Source of the DNA: Neoalteromonas flava
GTDB taxonomy: Bacteria > Pseudomonadota > Gammaproteobacteria > Enterobacterales > Alteromonadaceae
Direction of reading: 5' to 3'
Assembly: GCF_002807685.1 (NCBI RefSeq)
Contig: NZ_PEAX01000002.1
Location: 424,696 to 488,695 of the forward strand
DNA length: 64,000 nt
The position numbers were made by a program, and so were the translations under genes. The notes beneath the pieces are model-generated. The model was not told the origin of the DNA, made no database searches, and saw nothing but the letters and a program-made list of their open reading frames with translations. Below, piece by piece: positions 1-11,801 of the stretch. The first letter of the stretch is position 1, and every line of letters starts with the position of its first letter.

Positions 1-1818
1 CGCAACGATAGGAGTTTGCATGACCAAATCTTCTTCGTGCAGTGTTTTGGCCACTTCAAAACCATTCATGTCGGGTAATTGAATGTCTAACAGGATGAGG
101 TCATAGGTATTCTCACGGGCCTTATCAATCGCTTCTTGGCCAGTCATTGCCACATCGACAGTTTGCCCTAGCTTTTCAAGTAGTGCCTTGGCAACCATCA
201 CATTCAACTCAATATCTTCAACTAATAAAATGTGTAACTTATCAACTTTCAATGATTCTAGCTGCACAGGCTTTGTTGAGATGGCAACAGGTAATTCAAC
301 TTCAAAACAAGAACCATGACCCACTTCAGAATGCACGGTAATTTTACCGCTCATTAAGTCCACCATTTGCTTACAAATGGCCAAGCCAATACCGGTTCCT
401 GTGGCGGTTTGATGATCAGGGTGGTCAACTTGATAGTACATCGCAAAAATCTTATCCAGCTCCTCCTGCGGGATCCCAACCCCAGTGTCTTCAATAACAA
501 ACTTAACCAGAGAAACCCCTTGTTCAGGTAAGGTCGCCGAAACTGTAAGAGCTACTCGCCCTCGGGGCGTAAACTTAACTGCGTTAAACATGATATTCCA
601 TAACACTTGGCGCAGTCGGGTGCCATCCACTTCAATAAGCGTTGGTAGAGGTTCTTTTATTTCCCAAACGAAATCTAACCCCTTGTCAGCCGCCAGCAAG
701 CGAATAATGCTGCCCAGTTCGTCAGTAAACTCATGCAAAGATACGGTCTTTAAGGATAATTCCAGCTTGTCACGATCAAGTCGGTCTAAATCAATAATAT
801 CGTTGAAAATATTGCCCAAAGTGATAGCACTGGCATAGATCGTACTTACCCAGTTAAATTGCTCCTTGCTCAACTCTGTGTCGCGCAACATGCGACTTAA
901 GCCGACAATACCGTTTAACGGAGTGCGCAGTTCATGGCTGATCGTCGCAATAAAGCGGGTTTTATCCTTGCTGGCTTTCGCCGCCTTGCTTTCAGCCTGC
1001 TTACGCTCAGTCATATCGCGCCCAAATGCTAAAAGCCCAAGACGATTCCCTTCGTTGTCAAAAAAGGGCACTTTCCGCATTTCAAAGTAACGATGACGAC
1101 CATCTGCGAATCGTAACCAGAGTTCTTCAGTAATACTGGCGTTACTCTCAAGTACTTCATGATCACTGGCCACGACTTGCTTGGCGAGGTCTTCTTCATA
1201 AACGTCGTGGGGTGTCAAACCCAGTAATTCGTCTTGCGTCTTACCGGTTAATTGCTCTGCTACACGGTTACATCCGGCGAAACGCCCTTCTTCATTGCGG
1301 TAGTAAATCAAATCGGGAGATGCATCGATAATCGAACGTAGCAATGTCGATAAACGGCGCGCTTGCAGTTCTTGCTCAGACTTATCTCTAATTTCCTTTT
1401 CCAATTCAACAAACACAGTTTCGCGTTCCAGTTGAGCCGCTTTACGCTGCTCTATTTCATGATTCAACTGACGTATATTGTTTTGCAGTTCGCGATTGAG
1501 AAACACGTCTTCTTCGCGCAGTTTCTCCATTTGCTGCACAAGGTCTTGCAAATCAGTTCTTGAGTGTTCCAGATGCTTCACTAATTCACTAAAAAAGTAT
1601 AACACCCACGGTGCGCTGAGCATGGTCAGTACGATAGCACTGATAAAGTCATCCGGTTCAATCGAACTATTTAAACTGACCCGAATGATATAGGAACCGC
1701 CAATGGTAAAAACGAGGCTACCCAAGACAAATAGAATACTTAACTTAATGGTGCCAATGCGCTCTACAAATTGAGCAAAGCGAATAGCCCAGGAATCTTT
1801 TGAAGGTTGTTGTTGCAT
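1..1818 (-). CDS. arcB: Aerobic respiration control sensor kinase ArcB (N-terminal 606 residues, 3' end outside window)
   Basis: ArcB is the membrane sensor kinase that reports quinone redox state to the response regulator ArcA. The visible 606 codons align along their length with E. coli ArcB: two membrane helices (about residues 25-47 and 58-80), a coiled coil (about 85-155), a PAS domain (about 160-272) that includes the DASPDL and GFGRD-like motifs, HisKA with ISHELRTPLNG (His295), an ATPase domain with EDTGVGIP and TGTGIGLA, and the start of a receiver domain with LLDIQLPD (Asp578). The rest of the receiver and the HPt domain lie beyond base 1. The ATG at 1816-1818 gives an N-terminus of the same length as in E. 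coli, but no good ribosome site precedes it. It is divergent from gltB, a common gammaproteobacterial arrangement. Identity is near certain. Confidence 0.95.
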   Translation of the reverse strand, partial: MQQQPSKDSWAIRFAQFVERIGTIKLSILFVLGSLVFTIGGSYIIRVSLNSSIEPDDFISAIVLTMLSAPWVLYFFSELVKHLEHSRTDLQDLVQQMEKLREEDVFLNRELQNNIRQLNHEIEQRKAAQLERETVFVELEKEIRDKSEQELQARRLSTLLRSIIDASPDLIYYRNEEGRFAGCNRVAEQLTGKTQDELLGLTPHDVYEEDLAKQVVASDHEVLESNASITEELWLRFADGRHRYFEMRKVPFFDNEGNRLGLLAFGRDMTERKQAESKAAKASKDKTRFIATISHELRTPLNGIVGLSRMLRDTELSKEQFNWVSTIYASAITLGNIFNDIIDLDRLDRDKLELSLKTVSLHEFTDELGSIIRLLAADKGLDFVWEIKEPLPTLIEVDGTRLRQVLWNIMFNAVKFTPRGRVALTVSATLPEQGVSLVKFVIEDTGVGIPQEELDKIFAMYYQVDHPDHQTATGTGIGLAICKQMVDLMSGKITVHSEVGHGSCFEVELPVAISTKPVQLESLKVDKLHILLVEDIELNVMVAKALLEKLGQTVDVAMTGQEAIDKARENTYDLILLDIQLPDMNGFEVAKTLHEEDLVMQTPIVA

Positions 1819-2431
1819 GCAAATGATCGTTTTGATTCAGCGATATCTGCATGTTACCAGCATTAAGCTGAGTTGTTAGCCTCTACTCACTGTCTATTTA
1901 AGGTATTTTTTATGCCACGGGATTCATACCCAGTTAACCACACACCTACAATGCATAAAAATTCACAATAATACTGATATTTTGCATTTTTATGCTCTAC
2001 CCCGTATTCGATTGAGTCTTTGTTCAGGTTTGTAAACTGGATGTTAACACCCTGCAAAGCGCGTTTAATCAGCCTAATTTAGGAGTAAATTAGTTGCATA
2101 TGCAACTGTTGTAATAAATATATAAACCCATGTTTTAATTACGTTTATAATTATTTCATTCGAAGTAATCCGATTAACCGAGAAACTCCAATTGATTTTC
2201 CCGCTGGACACGGGTATTTTGTTTCGTCCGCAGTATATAAAAATGAATAAAAATGCGGTTCAATAGGGCCTGTATCCTCACAAGTACAACGACAGTAATA
2301 CAATACAAACACGCAGTTCTAACATAGCCACAAAGAGGTCTATGCTGTGCTAGCGTGCTTAATAATGTGTGCTTGATCTGCCCTCTTATCGTTGCATTTG
2401 GCACGCTAAGAAAAGCAATAGGAGTTTTGGA
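1819..2431. promoter_or_regulatory. Divergent control region between arcB and gltB
   Basis: This 613-bp stretch has no convincing gene. It is AT-rich and holds a 16-bp perfect palindrome at 2092-2107. It also holds three motifs resembling the ArgR box (TGNATAAAAATNCN) at 1952-1965, 1983-1996 and 2244-2257. The first differs from the E. coli consensus TGAATAATTATTCA only at the third base outside the variable AT centre. ArgR is among the known regulators of E. coli gltBD, so these are plausible, unproven operators. A TTAATAATGT stretch at about 2359-2368 could serve as a -10 for gltB, but no -35 is clear. Confidence 0.45.
2092..2107. promoter_or_regulatory. 16-bp perfect palindrome, candidate operator
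   Basis: The half-site AGTTGCAT is followed directly by its reverse complement. It lies 274 bp upstream of the arcB start and 325 bp upstream of the gltB start. Nothing downstream resembles a U-tract, so a protein-binding site is more likely than a terminator. The binding protein is unknown. Confidence 0.35.
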
Positions 2432-5400
2432 ATGAGTTTATATAATCCTGCTGATTCACGGGATAACTGCGGATTTGGCCTTATCGCCCATGTGCAAGGT
2501 GAGGCGAGTCACCGACTTATCACCACGGCGATCGAAGGGCTAGATCGTATGCAACACCGCGGTGGGATCGCAGCAGATGGTAAAACGGGTGATGGCTGTG
2601 GGCTCTTGTTGCAAAAACCCGATTCGTTTTTTCAAGCGATTGCAGAGGACAACGGTTGGCGTTTGAGTAAAAAATATGGTGTAGGTACCATATTTTTTAG
2701 TCAGAACAATGACCTTCGTGAGCGCGCTCGCAAGGTTATCGAAGAAGAATTAACCAAAGAAACGCTTGCCGTAGCCGGTTGGCGCCAAGTGCCCGTCGAC
2801 CATAGTGTATTGGGTGATCTTGCGAAAACAGGGGTTCCTCAAATTGAGCAAGTGTTTGTTAATGCACCTCCTGGCTGGCGTAAACGTGATCTAGAGCGAC
2901 GCTTATTTATGATCCGCCGTAGGGTCGAAAAGCAGCTAACCGATGATCCGGATTTTTATGTTGCTTGCTTATCTGCTCTGGTAACCATCTACAAAGGGCT
3001 TGTAATGCCCTGTGATTTGCCTAAGTTTTATTTAGATTTAGCGGACCCCCGCATGGCTAGTGCCATTTGCGTGTTTCACCAACGATTTTCTACCAATACC
3101 TTGCCGAAGTGGCCTTTGGCACAACCATTCAGATTCCTTGCTCATAATGGCGAAATTAACACCATTAAAGGCAATCGGGATTGGGCTATGGCGCGCACAG
3201 CAAAGTTTGCGACGCCATTGATCCCAGATTTGAAAGATGCTGCCCCCTTTGTGAATACTGAAGGGTCGGACTCCAGTTCGTTAGATAACATGCTGGAATT
3301 GTTCTTGGCTGGTGGTATGGATTTATTCCGGGCTATGCGTTTATTGGTGCCCCCCGCCTATCAGAACAACAAAACTATGGATCTTGAACTGCGGGCTTTT
3401 TACGAGTTTAACTCAATGCACATGGAGCCATGGGACGGACCGGCCGGTATAGTATTGACCAATGGTCGTCACGTCGCCTGTAATTTGGATCGCAATGGCC
3501 TGCGTCCTGCACGTTATGTGATCACCGATGACGGCTTCATAACACTCGCTTCAGAAGTAGGAATTTGGGATTACGCCCCTGAATCCGTGATAGAAAAAGG
3601 TCGGGTTGGGCCTGGTGAAATGCTGGCGGTAGATACTTACACTGGCAAAATCATGCGCTCGGCTGAAATAGATGACGACCTAAAAAGCCGACACCCGTAT
3701 CAAGAATGGCTAACTAAGCATATACGCCGTCTCACACCAATAGAACAAATGGATGCCGGGTTGATTGGTAAACGCGTGTTTGATGACGACGCCATCGCAA
3801 CCTATCACAAACTGTTTAATTACAGTTATGAAGAGATCCAGCAAATAATAAAAGTTCTTGCCAAAGATGGCCAGGAAGCGGTGGGTTCTATGGGTGATGA
3901 TACGCCAATGGCAGTCATGTCATCGCGCCAACGGATCCTCTATGACTACTTCCGCCAACAATTTGCCCAAGTAACCAATCCTCCAATTGATTCATTGCGG
4001 GAAAACCACGTAATGTCACTCGCAACCTGTATTGGTCGCGAGCAAAACGTTTTCAGTGAAACCAGCGGATATGCTGACCGGGTATTATTTGAATCCCCCG
4101 TGCTGATGTATACGGATCTGAAGCAGCTTAGAGAGTTCAATCCAGAGAACTATTATTCTGAAGTTGTCGATATTAACTACGCCCCCGAGGAAGGTCTGAA
4201 AAAAGCCATTGAACGTATTTGTGGCGAAGTTGAATACCTGGTGAAGCAAAAGCATGCTGCGTTTGTAATCCTGTCAGACCGTCATATCAAACCGAACCGT
4301 ATTCCAGTTCCTGCGGCCATGGCAGTAGGTGCAGTGCATCAACGCTTGGTGGCCAAGCAATTACGTTGTGACGCTAATATCGTGGTGGAAACCGGCAGTG
4401 TGCGTGACCCGCATCATTTTGCTGTGCTAATTGGACTAGGCGCGACAGCGATATATCCGTTTTTGGCCTATGAAACCATCGAGCAAATGGCCGAACACAA
4501 AGAATTTGACATTCCTGTATTAGACGCTGTGTTGAATTACCGCAAAGGGATCAACAAAGGTCTATACAAGATCATGTCAAAAATGGGTATTAGCACCATT
4601 GCCAGTTACCGCAGTTCTAAATTATTTGAGGCGGTTGGCATTAATCGCAGTGTCATGGACTTATGTTTTAAAGGCGTTACTAGTCGGATCCAGGGCGCAA
4701 GCTTTGAAGATTTCGAACAAGACACCTTAAATCTCGCCCGCATTGCTTGGTTAAAACGCAAAAAACTGTCTCATGGTGGATTGCTAAAATATGTCCACGA
4801 TGGCGAATACCATGCTTACAACCCTGATGTGGTACAAAGCCTACAAAAGGCGGTTAAAACTGGTGACTATGACGATTATAAAGTATACGCGAACTTAGTT
4901 AATCAGCGCGCGCCTGCACATCTGCGTGACTTGTTTGGACTTACCAGTTCACTTGAGCCGATTGACGTTAGCGAAGTAGAACCTGCCGAGCATTTATTTC
5001 CACGCTTTGACAGCGCAGCCATGTCGATTGGCGCATTGAGCCCAGAGGCGCATGAAGCATTAGCTATTGCGATGAACAGGCTCGGCGGTAATTCAAACTC
5101 GGGAGAAGGCGGTGAAGATCCGGCTCGTTTTAACACTGAGCGCAACTCAAAGATAAAACAAGTTGCTTCCGGGCGCTTTGGTGTAACACCGCATTATTTA
5201 GTCAATGCGAGTGTCATTCAGATCAAAGTAGCACAAGGCGCAAAACCGGGTGAAGGCGGGCAATTACCCGGTGATAAGGTCAATAAATACATCGCCGAGT
5301 TGCGTTACTCGGTGCCAGGGGTAACCTTAATTTCTCCTCCACCGCATCACGATATATATTCAATCGAGGACTTAGCTCAGCTAATTTTTGATTTGAAGCA

Positions 5401-6898
5401 AGTGAACCCTGCAGCGCTTATTTCGGTGAAACTCGTTTCTGAGCCAGGTGTTGGTACCATTGCCACTGGGGTTGCCAAAGCTTACGCAGACTTGATAACC
5501 ATTTCAGGATATGACGGCGGTACCGGCGCGAGTCCATTGACCTCAGTAAAATATGCGGGCAGCCCATTTGAGTTAGGCTTATCTGAAACGCAACAGGCGC
5601 TGGTAGAAAACGGCTTACGACATAAAGTACGCGTACAAACTGATGGTGGGTTAAAGACTGGGCTAGATGTAGTCAAAGGGGCCATCTTGGGTGCCGAAAG
5701 CTTTGGTTTTGGCACTGGTCCGATGGTCGCGCTTGGCTGCAAATACCTGCGTATCTGCCACCTTAACAACTGCGCTACAGGCGTAGCAACGCAAGATCAA
5801 AAACTACGCGACAACTATTTTATCGGCCTTCCTGAAATGGTTATGAACTACTTTAAGTTTGTCGCTCAAGAAGTTCGTGAAATACTCGCTTCACTTGGCG
5901 TGCGCCGTCTTGACGATGTGATTGGCAGAACGGAGTTTCTCACGGTCTTAGAGGGGCAGACCGCCAAGCAGACCAAACTTGATCTGCAACCACTGCTAGC
6001 CAAGCCTGCAGCTGGTGAACACACACGCTTATTCTGCTCTGAGACGACGAATGCACCGCTTGATAAAGGCTTGTTAAACCAGCAAATCTTGCGCGATTGT
6101 GAAACGGCAATCGCGACTGGTAAGGGTGTTAATTTGGAGTACGCGATTCGCAATACCGATCGCAGTGTAGGCGCAACCTTGTCTGGAGCGATTGCCAAAG
6201 TGCATGGCAATGAAGGACTTGATGATAGTCCGATTAAGATCACTTTACGTGGCACCTCAGGTCAAAGTTTCGGCGTTTGGAATGCTGGCGGCGTGCATCT
6301 GCATTTGATTGGTGACGCTAACGACTATGTGGGTAAAGGAATGGCCGGTGGTAAGCTGGTTATTCATCCTCCGCGCGGGATCCAGTTTGATCCGCATCAC
6401 AGCGCAATCATGGGTAATACCTGCTTGTATGGTGCGACAGGCGGCAAGTTATTTGCAGCCGGACGCGCAGGTGAACGGTTTGCGGTACGTAATTCTGGCG
6501 CTATCGCGGTCGCTGAAGGAATCGGTGACAATGGTTGTGAATATATGACCGGTGGGATCGTTGCTGTACTTGGTAGTATTGGGGTGAACTTTGGGGCCGG
6601 AATGACCGGTGGTTTTGCATATTTATATGATGCCAACGATGATATCACTGCGCGTGTTAATCCGGAATTAGTAGAGATTTTACCAGTTGAACAAAAGGGT
6701 ATCTTAACTGAGCATTTACGCGGCCTTATTGATCAGCACTACGAGGAAACAGGCAGTGAGCATGCTTTGCATTTACTGACTCATTTCAGCGATGAAGTCG
6801 CCAAGTTCCGACTCATCAAACCCAAAACCAGTGATGTGAAGAATCTACTAGGGCACATTAGCCGCTCTACGTCAGAACTTCAATTACAAGCGCAGTAG
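2432..6898 (+). CDS. gltB: Glutamate synthase (NADPH), large subunit
   Basis: GltB makes two glutamates from glutamine and 2-oxoglutarate; with GltD it forms the GOGAT half of the GS/GOGAT ammonia-assimilation cycle. The ATG at 2432 is chosen because AGGAG lies 7 bases upstream at 2420-2424 and because the usual short propeptide then precedes Cys13, the Ntn-type catalytic residue after processing (NCGFGLIAH). An upstream in-frame start would add 21 unrelated residues. Later parts are the glutamine amidotransferase domain (to about 430), the central and FMN-binding synthase domains, and the 3Fe-4S cysteines C1103, C1109 and C1114 in CKYLRICHLNNC. A GXGXG-repeat beta-helix closes the protein. 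At 1488 residues it is the usual length. gltD follows 18 bases later. Confidence 0.98.
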   Translation: MSLYNPADSRDNCGFGLIAHVQGEASHRLITTAIEGLDRMQHRGGIAADGKTGDGCGLLLQKPDSFFQAIAEDNGWRLSKKYGVGTIFFSQNNDLRERARKVIEEELTKETLAVAGWRQVPVDHSVLGDLAKTGVPQIEQVFVNAPPGWRKRDLERRLFMIRRRVEKQLTDDPDFYVACLSALVTIYKGLVMPCDLPKFYLDLADPRMASAICVFHQRFSTNTLPKWPLAQPFRFLAHNGEINTIKGNRDWAMARTAKFATPLIPDLKDAAPFVNTEGSDSSSLDNMLELFLAGGMDLFRAMRLLVPPAYQNNKTMDLELRAFYEFNSMHMEPWDGPAGIVLTNGRHVACNLDRNGLRPARYVITDDGFITLASEVGIWDYAPESVIEKGRVGPGEMLAVDTYTGKIMRSAEIDDDLKSRHPYQEWLTKHIRRLTPIEQMDAGLIGKRVFDDDAIATYHKLFNYSYEEIQQIIKVLAKDGQEAVGSMGDDTPMAVMSSRQRILYDYFRQQFAQVTNPPIDSLRENHVMSLATCIGREQNVFSETSGYADRVLFESPVLMYTDLKQLREFNPENYYSEVVDINYAPEEGLKKAIERICGEVEYLVKQKHAAFVILSDRHIKPNRIPVPAAMAVGAVHQRLVAKQLRCDANIVVETGSVRDPHHFAVLIGLGATAIYPFLAYETIEQMAEHKEFDIPVLDAVLNYRKGINKGLYKIMSKMGISTIASYRSSKLFEAVGINRSVMDLCFKGVTSRIQGASFEDFEQDTLNLARIAWLKRKKLSHGGLLKYVHDGEYHAYNPDVVQSLQKAVKTGDYDDYKVYANLVNQRAPAHLRDLFGLTSSLEPIDVSEVEPAEHLFPRFDSAAMSIGALSPEAHEALAIAMNRLGGNSNSGEGGEDPARFNTERNSKIKQVASGRFGVTPHYLVNASVIQIKVAQGAKPGEGGQLPGDKVNKYIAELRYSVPGVTLISPPPHHDIYSIEDLAQLIFDLKQVNPAALISVKLVSEPGVGTIATGVAKAYADLITISGYDGGTGASPLTSVKYAGSPFELGLSETQQALVENGLRHKVRVQTDGGLKTGLDVVKGAILGAESFGFGTGPMVALGCKYLRICHLNNCATGVATQDQKLRDNYFIGLPEMVMNYFKFVAQEVREILASLGVRRLDDVIGRTEFLTVLEGQTAKQTKLDLQPLLAKPAAGEHTRLFCSETTNAPLDKGLLNQQILRDCETAIATGKGVNLEYAIRNTDRSVGATLSGAIAKVHGNEGLDDSPIKITLRGTSGQSFGVWNAGGVHLHLIGDANDYVGKGMAGGKLVIHPPRGIQFDPHHSAIMGNTCLYGATGGKLFAAGRAGERFAVRNSGAIAVAEGIGDNGCEYMTGGIVAVLGSIGVNFGAGMTGGFAYLYDANDDITARVNPELVEILPVEQKGILTEHLRGLIDQHYEETGSEHALHLLTHFSDEVAKFRLIKPKTSDVKNLLGHISRSTSELQLQAQ

Positions 6899-8332
<1,434 letters not shown>

Positions 8333-8342
8333 CCTCGCTCCA

Positions 8343-8370
8343 GCAATGCGTCAGGGCTCTGGCGCGTTGC
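8343..8370 (+). terminator. Possible transcription terminator after gltBD
   Basis: A 12-bp stem with a GGCT loop (GCAATGCGTCAG pairing with CTGGCGCGTTGC through two G-U pairs) begins 11 bases after the gltD stop. The U-tract is missing, so termination may be weak or Rho-assisted. The wobble pairs favour folding in plus-strand RNA. Confidence 0.4.
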
Positions 8371-8381
8371 GAGAGCAGACA

Positions 8382-11300
8382 TTAAGTATCTAACCCAAAC
8401 TCGCAGATAAAAGTCGTACCCGACGGTACATTGTCACTGATTGAGATAGTCCCGCCTAACCGAATGGTTACGATATTGGCGACAATCTGCAGGCCAAGAC
8501 CAACACTTCCTGCTTGACGCCGCGTGGTAAAAAAAGGTTTAAAGATTTTCTCTTTTATCTCGTTGCTAACACCACAGCCGTTATCACTGAAGCGTAGACT
8601 CGCCGTGTTGTTTTGAATAGAAACTACAATGGTAATTTTTGGTGATAGCGTCGCACTAAAAGCATGTTCAATTGCATTCAAGGTTAATTGTGTAAGCAAC
8701 TGAGAAATTGCGCCTGGATAAGTTTCTAAACGGATATTTTCAGGACAATCAAGTTGCCATTCCACGTTAGCTCGTTGCATTGTTGGCCCAAGATTTACAA
8801 GTACTTCGTACAAATATGTCTTTAAGTCAATCTGCCGTTTAGTTTGCGAAATTTGATCGGTCGATAAGTTCTTAAAGCTATGCACAAGATTGTTGGCTTT
8901 CTCCAAGTTTGTAGCAATTAATGCTGATCCTTCCGTGATACTACTTAGCGTTTTCTCAAAGTCAGACCGTGTAACTTTGTGCTCCTTGAATTTGCTTAAT
9001 AATTTTTGCGCATCATCGTGAATCAATGAAGAGGCAGTAACTGCAATACCGACTGGCGTGTTTATTTCATGGGCAACACCGACAACCAGCGAAGTCAAAG
9101 AAGCGTTCTTTTCTGACTCTATCAGCTGTGTTTCGGCATTTACCAACGCTTCACTACGTTTTTTAATCTCCATTTCTAAGTGCTCGTTACTCGCTTTAAG
9201 CGTCGCCATGCGCCAGCGGTTCCAAACGCTAAAAAACAACACGGCCAGCAGTACGTAACAAACAATCGCCGAAGGTGTTTGCCACCAGGGTGCTAGAATA
9301 CTGAATCTAAAAGTTGCTACTTGTTCTTGGTTAATCCCTTTTCCAGTGCTTACTACCTGAAACTCATAGTCTCCAGGAGATAAACCAGCATAGCTGACCG
9401 TAGACTTTTCTGTTGGCGATGACCATTCTTCTTTGTGCCCAACTAAACGATAAGAGTAATTTGCCGCGATATTAGAAAGCAGGTTTAAATCAGCAAAATG
9501 AAAGCTAATATCCTTAGTAGAGTGGCTATATTCGTGCACCCTCTTAGGCTCTTGCTCAGTAAAAAGTATGTCAATGTCATCAACAGTTACATGACTAATG
9601 GTAATTTTTGAATTTACCTTAATTGGTTGTAATGACGCCGTGCGGATCCTCGAGAAGCCCGTAGTTCCCCCAAAATACAAATCACCATTAGCACTCGCAA
9701 ATCCTGACTTAATGACAAATTGGTCTGCGTGCAGTCCATTATCGCTAGTAAAGTGTTCAAGCTGCGTACGTTGAGAATTCAGTTGATAAATTCCGTTCGC
9801 AGTGCTGAACCAAATGGCGTTGTTCACATCTGCCAAGACTTTCTTGAGGGCAAGGTTTTGGATCCTGCTATCCTGAGGGAAGTACTGGAAGGTATTGGAA
9901 ATATCATCAAGCTTGTTGAGCTTATTGTCTGTAGCAACCCAAAGTGTATTTTCATTATCACGGATCATATCAACAATATTATTGCTACTTAAGTCTCCCT
10001 CTTGTCCTGCTTGAAAAACCAGCCGTCGCTCGCTATCTAGACGGAAGCGTAAAACGCCAGAACCCAAAACAGCAACATTAATAAATTGGTGTCGATCTTC
10101 CGCTATTGCAGCAATCGCCGCTTGGGTAAATTGTGGCCAGACGGAGCTAAGATCAACACGTTTAATTGCTTGTCCGTCATACACAAACAGCCCATTGTGT
10201 GAAGTTCCAATCCACACCAAGCCATCAGAGGAATGTAATAAGGATTCGACTAAATAACTTTGCGTATCGGGGAACAGCGATTGCAAGTTAACAAATTCAT
10301 TTTCACGGCTGCGTTTGCGGAACAGTCCTTTGTTACTGCCAACCCACAAATCACCTTTTGCATCTTCAATGATAACAATCACTAGTCCGATATCCGGATC
10401 GACCATTTGCGGCGTCGTCTCACTGGGGTCAAGTCTTAACAGGCCTTGTGTAGAGCCTATCCATACCCGTTGCTGCGAATCTTCAAGTAAAGCATGCACG
10501 CGACCAATATCAGCTGTACTTCCCTGTTTGTCCTGATACTCTGTGAAGCCTGTTATTGAATCGCCAATAAAGCTTATTTTAATCAGCCCAGAAGGCCGTG
10601 ACGCAACCCAAAGCACACCATTGCTGTCATATACAATATCTCTAATATCATCATGCGGAAGCAAAGCTAATCGCTGCCCATTGACCAACGGAATAAAATT
10701 CTCTGTGTTAATATCATAGAGATAAAGGCCTGACAGTGTACCAATCCACAACTGGCTTTGGTCGCCAAGGGCCAATGCTGTGATGCGCACGTCGGTGACA
10801 TTTTGCGCATTAAACCCGGCTATAGTAGAACAACTATCCCGCGTGGCGGTCATTTTACATATGCCGTTTTCGGTCCCCACCCACATATCACCGGTAGGCG
10901 TTATCAGTAAACGTCGAATGCGTTCCTGAAACAGGAGGCTGTCGTCTGCCAGCAGCGCATTAATTGGTTCAACTGTGAAGTCATTATTTCGAATACGATC
11001 TAAGCCCGCACCAGTAGCAATCCAGATAGCGCCATCCACATCTTGATTTATGTGCCAGACTCGATTGTGACTGAGGCCAACAGAGTCGCCGTCCCTTTGC
11101 ATAAAGGTTTGCGTACGATTGGACTGCCTCAGGAATACAGATACACCTCCGCCGTTTGTGCCGATCCACACATTACCTGCCGCATCTTCGAAGAAAGTCT
11201 GCACTAAATTACTATATAGTCGCAGTGACTCAGCCGCCTGCTCAGATAAATGTAACTTGAGGCGCAACTGCTGATCGTACACAAAAACCCCTTGCCCCCA

Positions 11301-11639
11301 GGTACCGACCCAGAGCCTTTGTTGACTATCAATAAAGATATTACTGTTGTTGCGCGACGTGACTTCGGTCCCTTGGGGATTCGCTGCTGAGAAGTTGTCA
11401 AATGTCTGGCCGTTAAAGCGCGACAGTCCATTCGGTGTACCCAGCCATAAATAGCCTTGTTGGTCGCGAGCAATACTAAATACAGTGCTGTCAGGGAGTC
11501 CAGACTTAACTGAATAGCGGTCAACATCGAAGAAAAATTGTTTTGCGTCAACGTATGTGGATAACAACAAACTTAAGAGGACTAAGCTGACGATAATAAA
11601 TCGATGGAATAAAGCAACGAGCTGAAAATTGGCAACCAT
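8382..11639 (-). CDS. Beta-propeller (Reg_prop/Y_Y_Y) sensor histidine kinase
   Basis: This 1085-residue membrane sensor kinase has a signal or anchor segment (about 10-32) and a periplasmic propeller built of many repeats of the type GxLWxGTxxGLxxF (about 40-690). A Y_Y_Y immunoglobulin-like domain follows (about 690-780, with ANYSYRLVG and SPGDYEFQV), then a membrane helix (about 787-806). The cytoplasmic part has a coiled coil and an H-box VAHEINTP with His857. The N-box is LTLNAIEHA and the ATP lid motifs are DNGCG and GLGLQI. It has no receiver, HPt or DNA-binding domain, unlike the long hybrid Reg_prop proteins of Bacteroidetes. Such propellers usually sense sugars or other periplasmic ligands, but the ligand here cannot be inferred. 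No response regulator gene is adjacent, so it is an orphan between gltD and npr. Confidence 0.88.
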   Translation of the reverse strand: MVANFQLVALFHRFIIVSLVLLSLLLSTYVDAKQFFFDVDRYSVKSGLPDSTVFSIARDQQGYLWLGTPNGLSRFNGQTFDNFSAANPQGTEVTSRNNSNIFIDSQQRLWVGTWGQGVFVYDQQLRLKLHLSEQAAESLRLYSNLVQTFFEDAAGNVWIGTNGGGVSVFLRQSNRTQTFMQRDGDSVGLSHNRVWHINQDVDGAIWIATGAGLDRIRNNDFTVEPINALLADDSLLFQERIRRLLITPTGDMWVGTENGICKMTATRDSCSTIAGFNAQNVTDVRITALALGDQSQLWIGTLSGLYLYDINTENFIPLVNGQRLALLPHDDIRDIVYDSNGVLWVASRPSGLIKISFIGDSITGFTEYQDKQGSTADIGRVHALLEDSQQRVWIGSTQGLLRLDPSETTPQMVDPDIGLVIVIIEDAKGDLWVGSNKGLFRKRSRENEFVNLQSLFPDTQSYLVESLLHSSDGLVWIGTSHNGLFVYDGQAIKRVDLSSVWPQFTQAAIAAIAEDRHQFINVAVLGSGVLRFRLDSERRLVFQAGQEGDLSSNNIVDMIRDNENTLWVATDNKLNKLDDISNTFQYFPQDSRIQNLALKKVLADVNNAIWFSTANGIYQLNSQRTQLEHFTSDNGLHADQFVIKSGFASANGDLYFGGTTGFSRIRTASLQPIKVNSKITISHVTVDDIDILFTEQEPKRVHEYSHSTKDISFHFADLNLLSNIAANYSYRLVGHKEEWSSPTEKSTVSYAGLSPGDYEFQVVSTGKGINQEQVATFRFSILAPWWQTPSAIVCYVLLAVLFFSVWNRWRMATLKASNEHLEMEIKKRSEALVNAETQLIESEKNASLTSLVVGVAHEINTPVGIAVTASSLIHDDAQKLLSKFKEHKVTRSDFEKTLSSITEGSALIATNLEKANNLVHSFKNLSTDQISQTKRQIDLKTYLYEVLVNLGPTMQRANVEWQLDCPENIRLETYPGAISQLLTQLTLNAIEHAFSATLSPKITIVVSIQNNTASLRFSDNGCGVSNEIKEKIFKPFFTTRRQAGSVGLGLQIVANIVTIRLGGTISISDNVPSGTTFICEFGLDT

Positions 11640-11801
11640 TGATTGAACGACTACGCCCCCAAGAGTACGGTATGAATCAACCTGAAACTGCGCATGGTCA
11701 AATCCGTTGGAGCGCTGAACTATCTATTCACTAGAATAGTTCAAAATCCCTAAAAGAGGCAAAATTACGGACAAATAATGATCAGTAACTATCGGTAATT
11801 T

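Noticed and set aside
2174..2404. 76-codon minus-strand frame in the arcB-gltB gap
   Set aside because: It has no ribosome site, unusual composition and overlaps the likely gltB promoter; more likely control DNA.
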